Of a stretch of 33,195 bases of DNA, positions 29,155 to 33,195 are shown one piece after another. Within the stretch, counting starts at the first letter, position 1. Each line of letters begins with the position of its first letter. This stretch comes from Aeromonas dhakensis (GTDB taxonomy: Bacteria; Pseudomonadota; Gammaproteobacteria; Enterobacterales; Aeromonadaceae), in contig NZ_CDBH01000012.1 in NCBI RefSeq assembly GCF_000820305.1, positions 1 to 33,195 on the forward strand, read 5' to 3'. The position numbers and the translations under genes are program-made. Below the pieces are notes generated by a model. The model was not told the DNA's origin. It searched no databases and saw only the letters and a list, made by a program, of their open reading frames with translations.

Positions 29155-30537
29155 TTACTGGGCAGGCGTGCCCTCTGCGGTCGGTGAGGCGCCGCTTGGT
29201 GCGGCCGGTGCCGGTGCTGTCGATGCCGGTTCGGCGGGGGCCGGTGAGGCAGGTTGTGCCCCGCTCACCACGGCAGAGGGGCTTGGCGCAGCCGTGCCGG
29301 TCAGCGTGCCGCCCTGCTCCACGGCGGCCCCTTCGAGCACGCTACTCGCACCCGGCTCGGTGGTTGTGGCTGCCGAGGGGGTCGGCAGCAGGGCACCAGG
29401 CGTCTGCCCGGAGGAGGTGGCGGGCGTGCCTTCCGGGGAGGGGGCGCCCGTCTCGCCGGCAGCTTGCTTCGCTTCCTCACCGGCGGGGTGTGCCACCTCG
29501 GTGGGCTGCGCCGCTGACGTTGCCAGGGCCTCCGAGGTCGCCGGAGCCGGGCTCAGGGTCTCGGGCAGCAGGGTGGGCGGAGCATCCGCCATGCCGGTGT
29601 GGCGCGGCACTTCCGCCTCACCCAGCATCCCCTCCAGGGTGAGCTGGGTCAGTGCCGGGTGGAGGCGGGTGAACTGCTTGAGACGGCCGCTCAGCACGTC
29701 GCGCACGGTGCGCACCTCGCCCTCTGGCAGGCTGGCCAGTGCCACCAGCTCGGCGGTGACGGCGAAGGTGTTGATCCCGCTGGTCTGGCCCGGATAGAGG
29801 TTGGCGCCGATGCGGCCGCGCTGATAGTAGGGGTGCTGCTTGAGCAGCCTGTCTATCTGTTCCCCCTCGATGGGGATGAGGCGCGCCTTGCAGCGGCCGG
29901 TGAGATCGCCGATGGCCTGATTGGGGTGGCCCGCCACCACGAAGGCGGCGTCCAGGGTACCGTCACAGAGCCCCTCCAGCCGGTTGTTGGCCGCGGCTGG
30001 GATGACGGGGGCAAAGCTCTTGGCCTGCCAGCCCATGGCGTCCAGCAGAGCCTGGCTGGTGACCCGCTCCCCGGAGCCCGGGTTGCCAAGATCGACCCGC
30101 TTGCCTTCGATGTCGGCCAGGGTGTTGATGTTGCTGGTGGCGCTGGCAAGCAGGGTCAGCGACTCCTGATGGAGGCGGTATAGGCTGCGCAGCTGATCGG
30201 CGGGGGGTTGACCCTGAAAGGGGCCCGTGCCGTGAGCGGCGTGATGCAGCACGTCCGACTGCACCAGCGCCAGCTGGATGTTGCCCTGCGCCAGCGCCTT
30301 CAGGTTGGCGAGGGAACCTGAGGTACTCTGCACCGAGCAGTGCAGGCCGTGGCTGCCGCTCTCTTCATTGAGCAGCCGGCAGATGGCGCCGCCGGTCGGG
30401 TAGTAGACGCCGTTCAGCGGCCCCGTACCGATGGTGAGATAGGTGGCGGCCTGCAGGGGCAGGGCCAGGGTTGCTGCCAGCCAGGGCAGGGCTCGGCACA
30501 GCCGGATGGGCAGAAGGTGCAAGACGCGTTGGAACAT
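29155..30537 (-). CDS. TAXI-family TRAP transporter solute-binding protein with a long low-complexity tail
   Basis: This is an exported protein of about 460 residues. A signal peptide ends near residue 30 (LPLQA-ATYL), followed by the TAXI domain (TIGTGPLNGVYYPTGGAICR, LKALAQGNIQLALVQSDV, DLGNPGSGERVTSQALLDA). The domain ends near residue 314. The final 146 or so residues are almost entirely Ala, Pro, Thr, Ser, Gly and Glu and have no recognisable fold; usual family members lack this. I chose the ATG at 30537; an ATG at 30552 adds five residues, and neither has a good ribosome site. No DctM-type membrane subunit is adjacent, so its transporter partner is elsewhere or absent. A TATAAT at 30720-30725 (minus strand) may be part of its promoter. 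Confidence 0.9.
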   Translation of the reverse strand: MFQRVLHLLPIRLCRALPWLAATLALPLQAATYLTIGTGPLNGVYYPTGGAICRLLNEESGSHGLHCSVQSTSGSLANLKALAQGNIQLALVQSDVLHHAAHGTGPFQGQPPADQLRSLYRLHQESLTLLASATSNINTLADIEGKRVDLGNPGSGERVTSQALLDAMGWQAKSFAPVIPAAANNRLEGLCDGTLDAAFVVAGHPNQAIGDLTGRCKARLIPIEGEQIDRLLKQHPYYQRGRIGANLYPGQTSGINTFAVTAELVALASLPEGEVRTVRDVLSGRLKQFTRLHPALTQLTLEGMLGEAEVPRHTGMADAPPTLLPETLSPAPATSEALATSAAQPTEVAHPAGEEAKQAAGETGAPSPEGTPATSSGQTPGALLPTPSAATTTEPGASSVLEGAAVEQGGTLTGTAAPSPSAVVSGAQPASPAPAEPASTAPAPAAPSGASPTAEGTPAQ

Positions 30538-30758
30538 AGTGAACCGGATCATTGGCTGATAAAAAGGATGGGTCAGCCCCATCCCGGTTGGCATCGGGCC
30601 GTTACCCGCAAGAGGGCGGCCGGTGCCGTGTTGGGTGGCCCCTGGCGCCCCGGGATGGCCGGGGTGGGGCGTCGCCAAAATATACCCTATTGCGTGCGGA
30701 TACGGATCGGGTCGGACAGATTATATTGCGGGGTCGGCTGGCGCCGCCCCGCAGGGGC

Positions 30759-31898
30759 TCAGCGGCGAGCCAGGATGGCCTTCTCCATGCGGGCCAAGGC
30801 CTCGACGAGGCGAGCCCGGGTGCAGCCGAAGTTGAGCCGCACGAACTGGCCGTCGCCAAACTGGGCACCGGGGGAGAGCCCCACCCCGGCCTGCTCGAAG
30901 AAGGCGATGGGATCGTCCAGCCCCAACGCGCTCACGTCGATCCAGGCGAGGTAGGTGGCCTGATGGCGCGCCAGCTTGATGCCGGGCCAGCGGGCGACCG
31001 CCTGCTCGATCAGCGCCAGGTTGGCGGCCAGGTAGTCGAGCTGTTCGCTGAGCCACTGTTCGCCCCCTTCATAGGCCGCCTCGGCGGCCACGAAGCCCAG
31101 CAGGTTGACGTCGGCACTGATGCCGCGCATCGCCTGCTGCAGCTTGAGGCGCAGACGGGCATTGGGCACCACTGCGAAGGCGCAGCAGAGCCCGGCGATG
31201 TTGAAGGTCTTGCTCGGGGCCATCATCACCGCCGAACGCTCGGCCGCCGCCGGGCTGATGGCGCCGTAGGGGATGTGGAGGGCGTCCTTGTCCAGCAACA
31301 GGTCGCAGTGAATTTCATCGGAGCAGATCACCAGGTTGTGGCGCTCGGCGATGGCGTCGATGGCCAGCAGCTCCTCGCGGGTGAAGACGGTGCCGCCCGG
31401 GTTTTGCGGGTTGCACAGCAGCAGCAGATCCGCCGCCGGCGCCTGGCGTTCCAGCTCCTCGATATCCAGCACCCAGCGGCCGGCCTCTTCCACCATGGGC
31501 ACGGTGAGCAGCGGCCGGTCGTTGAAGCCCGGCGCCTGCAGGAAGGGGTAGTAGACCGGCTTGGGGGTGATGATGCCACGGCCGTGCTGGCTCCAGGCCT
31601 TGCAGGCCAGGTTGAGACCGGGTACCACCCCGGGCAGGAAGACGAGCCACTCGGGCTGGATGGTCCAGCTATAGCGGCTGGCCAGCCGCGTGATGATGAG
31701 TTCGATCAGCCGGGGAGAGGGGCGGGAGTAGCCGAAGATGCCGTGGGCGACCCGTGCCGTGAGGGCCTCGACGACGGCAGGGGGGGAGACGAAGTCGGTG
31801 TCGGCGACCCACATGGGCAGCACGTCCTGTCCCTTGTACTTGTCCCATTTCAGGCTCATGGTGCCGCTGCGATCTATTTCCCGGTCAAAATCAAACAT
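30759..31898 (-). CDS. MalY/PatB-family PLP-dependent cystathionine beta-lyase
   Basis: This 379-residue fold-type I PLP enzyme of the MalY/PatB group cleaves carbon-sulfur bonds such as that of cystathionine. The PLP lysine is K230 in APSKTFNIAGL; D194 in CSDEIHCD and N163 in LLCNPQNPGG are the other cofactor contacts. The N-terminus MFDFDREIDRSGTMSLKWDK and the LPMWVADTDFVSP block are typical. The ATG at 31898 has an AAGGAT ribosome site. It has its own promoter and is divergent from a sugar efflux gene. Whether it also has the maltose-regulatory role of MalY cannot be told. Confidence 0.94.
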   Translation of the reverse strand: MFDFDREIDRSGTMSLKWDKYKGQDVLPMWVADTDFVSPPAVVEALTARVAHGIFGYSRPSPRLIELIITRLASRYSWTIQPEWLVFLPGVVPGLNLACKAWSQHGRGIITPKPVYYPFLQAPGFNDRPLLTVPMVEEAGRWVLDIEELERQAPAADLLLLCNPQNPGGTVFTREELLAIDAIAERHNLVICSDEIHCDLLLDKDALHIPYGAISPAAAERSAVMMAPSKTFNIAGLCCAFAVVPNARLRLKLQQAMRGISADVNLLGFVAAEAAYEGGEQWLSEQLDYLAANLALIEQAVARWPGIKLARHQATYLAWIDVSALGLDDPIAFFEQAGVGLSPGAQFGDGQFVRLNFGCTRARLVEALARMEKAILARR

Positions 31899-31929
31899 GT
31901 GAAATCCTTATGCTGGCCAGTGGGCTTTC

Positions 31930-31958
31930 ACTGTACGGGGTCGGGGACGGGGTCGCAA
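31930..31958 (-). promoter_or_regulatory. Candidate promoter of the MalY/PatB-like gene
   Basis: On the minus strand TTGCGA (plus 31953-31958) is separated by exactly 17 bases from TACAGT (plus 31930-31935), with four of six consensus matches each. The leader would be about 26 bases. Confidence 0.45.
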
Positions 31959-32059
31959 GCCTTGAGGTGGCTCTTGATAATGACATAAAATAAGCGGCGC
32001 CATTTCATGCACTTGCCGAATTTTGGCCAGTTTTCTTCCCTCCAATCAGTGGTAATTCT

Positions 32060-33195
32060 ATGCGCTTGTTGACTGCTGCCCGCAACAGGACGGATCCCGT
32101 CTCTCTCTCTTTTCTGGCCGTGACCTTCATGACCGGGGTGGCGGTGGCGCTGCAGGTGCCCACCCTGAGCCTGTTCCTGGCCGAGGAGGTGCAGGTGCGC
32201 CCCTTCCTGGTGGGGCTCTTCTATACCGTCAACGCGGTGATCGGCATCCTCATCAGCCAATGGCTTGGCCATCGCTCCGACAACAAGGGGGATCGCAAGC
32301 GACTGATCCTGCGCTGCTGCTTCGCCGGCGTGGTGCTCTCCCTGCTGTTTGCCTGGAACCGTCAATACTGGCTGCTGGTGAGCCTGGGGGTGCTGCTGGC
32401 AAGCCTGGCCGCTACCGCCAGCCCCCAGCTGTTCGCGCTGGCGCGGGAATATGCCGACAGCCGCAACAAGCGGGCCGACATGTTCAGCTCGGTGCTGCGG
32501 GCCCAGTTCTCGCTGGCCTGGGTGATAGGGCCACCCATCGCCTTCGCGCTGGCAATCGGCTACGGCTTCGAGGTGATGTACCTCGCCTCCGCAGTGGCCT
32601 ATCTGCTCTGTGCCTTGGTGGTGTGGCGCTGGCTGCCCTCGTTGCCGCTGCCGGTGATGGACAGCGAGGTGGAGCGGGTCAGCAGCTGGCGGGATCCGTC
32701 GGTGCGCGCGCTCTTCATCGCCTCCACCCTGATGTGGACCTGCAACAGCATGTACCTCATCAACATGCCGCTCTACATCACCCGCGAGCTGGGGCTGGAG
32801 GAGAAGCTGGCCGGGGTGCTGATGGGCACGGCGGCGGCCCTCGAGATCCCCTTCATGCTGCTGGCGGGTCACTACACCCAGCGTTTTGGCAAGCGCCCCA
32901 TGATGCTGCTGGCGGTGCTGGCCGGGGTCGGCTTCTACGTGGGGCTGGTGACCCTGTCGAGCCAGCATGCCCTCATTGCGCTGCAACTGCTCAACGCCAT
33001 CTTCATCGGCATCGTCGCCGGCATCGGCATGTCCTACTTCCAGGATCTGATGCCGGGCCGCGCCGGGGTGGCGACCACCCTGTTCGCCAACAGCATCCGC
33101 ACCGGCTCCATCATGGCGGGGGCGATAGCGGGGACTGTGGCGGAGATCTGGAGCTTTCACGGGGTCTTCATGGTGGCCATGGGGCTGGCGCTGCT
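32060..33195 (+). CDS. SET-family sugar efflux transporter, MFS (right end missing)
   Basis: The frame starts at the ATG at 32060 (MRLLTAARNRTDPVSLSFLA) and stays open to the right edge, giving 378 codons. It is a major facilitator with about eleven visible hydrophobic segments, a GHRSDNKGDRKR loop after TM2 (the MFS signature) and blocks typical of Escherichia coli SetA/SetB, such as QVPTLSLFLAEEVQVRPFLVG and GPPIAFALAIGYGFEVMYLA. SetB has 393 residues, so only a short C-terminal piece is missing. Such proteins export lactose, glucose or their analogues. The ribosome site is weak (AGTGG). It is divergent from the MalY/PatB-like gene. Confidence 0.9.
   Translation, partial: MRLLTAARNRTDPVSLSFLAVTFMTGVAVALQVPTLSLFLAEEVQVRPFLVGLFYTVNAVIGILISQWLGHRSDNKGDRKRLILRCCFAGVVLSLLFAWNRQYWLLVSLGVLLASLAATASPQLFALAREYADSRNKRADMFSSVLRAQFSLAWVIGPPIAFALAIGYGFEVMYLASAVAYLLCALVVWRWLPSLPLPVMDSEVERVSSWRDPSVRALFIASTLMWTCNSMYLINMPLYITRELGLEEKLAGVLMGTAAALEIPFMLLAGHYTQRFGKRPMMLLAVLAGVGFYVGLVTLSSQHALIALQLLNAIFIGIVAGIGMSYFQDLMPGRAGVATTLFANSIRTGSIMAGAIAGTVAEIWSFHGVFMVAMGLAL

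Noticed and set aside
31928..33160. A 410-codon minus-strand open frame over the sugar efflux gene
   Set aside because: It is His/Gln/Gly-rich without domains; the plus strand encodes a clear MFS protein.

Overview
The window is a GC-rich gammaproteobacterial chromosome segment, most likely from an Aeromonas. The indicators are a class C beta-lactamase of the CepS/MOX/FOX type with an upstream TTCAC-N6-TTCAC tag, a metK / sprT-endA-rsmE-gshB-yqgE-ruvX cluster in the enterobacterial-like order, and a mepM-anmK pair divergent from tyrS. This is an inference from protein motifs and gene order; no database was searched. Most of the window is core chromosome, and no insertion sequence, prophage, CRISPR array, tRNA or rRNA was seen.

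Layout. (1) 1-2060, minus: moxR, a DUF58 gene and the start of a TgpA-like transglutaminase gene form an overlapping operon, divergent from ampC (2253-3395, plus). (2) 3951-5453, plus: a POT-family peptide transporter with a long AT-rich leader. (3) 5499-12821, minus: metK, sprT, endA, rsmE, gshB, yqgE and ruvX, broken by a chemoreceptor gene on the plus strand (6641-8266). Tandem met boxes lie over a candidate metK promoter. (4) 13164-15155, plus: tkt, followed by a small AT-richer orphan membrane protein gene. (5) 16111-17376, minus: a gene for three fused RidA/YjgF domains, then about 0.95 kb without a convincing gene. (6) 18462-21108, minus: mepM and anmK. Both ends of anmK carry tandem partial duplications; the 5' ones create two coupled 32-codon mini-ORFs. 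(7) tyrS (plus), then a GH63 lipoprotein, an AraC regulator and a PEBP-family protein (minus), with a dense set of regulatory sites before the GH63 gene. (8) A diverged purA (minus) facing a LysR regulator (plus). (9) An orphan TAXI-type binding protein with a long low-complexity tail, a MalY/PatB-like C-S lyase, and a divergent SET-family sugar efflux gene cut by the right edge.

The least ordinary parts are the 108-bp anmK repeats with their mini-ORFs, the pseudo-trimeric RidA protein with altered active-site positions, the purA/LysR pair with a possible Shine-Dalgarno-sequestering leader, and the TAXI protein tail. Nothing here is clearly a new multi-gene system; the anmK repeat structure is the best candidate for something undescribed.
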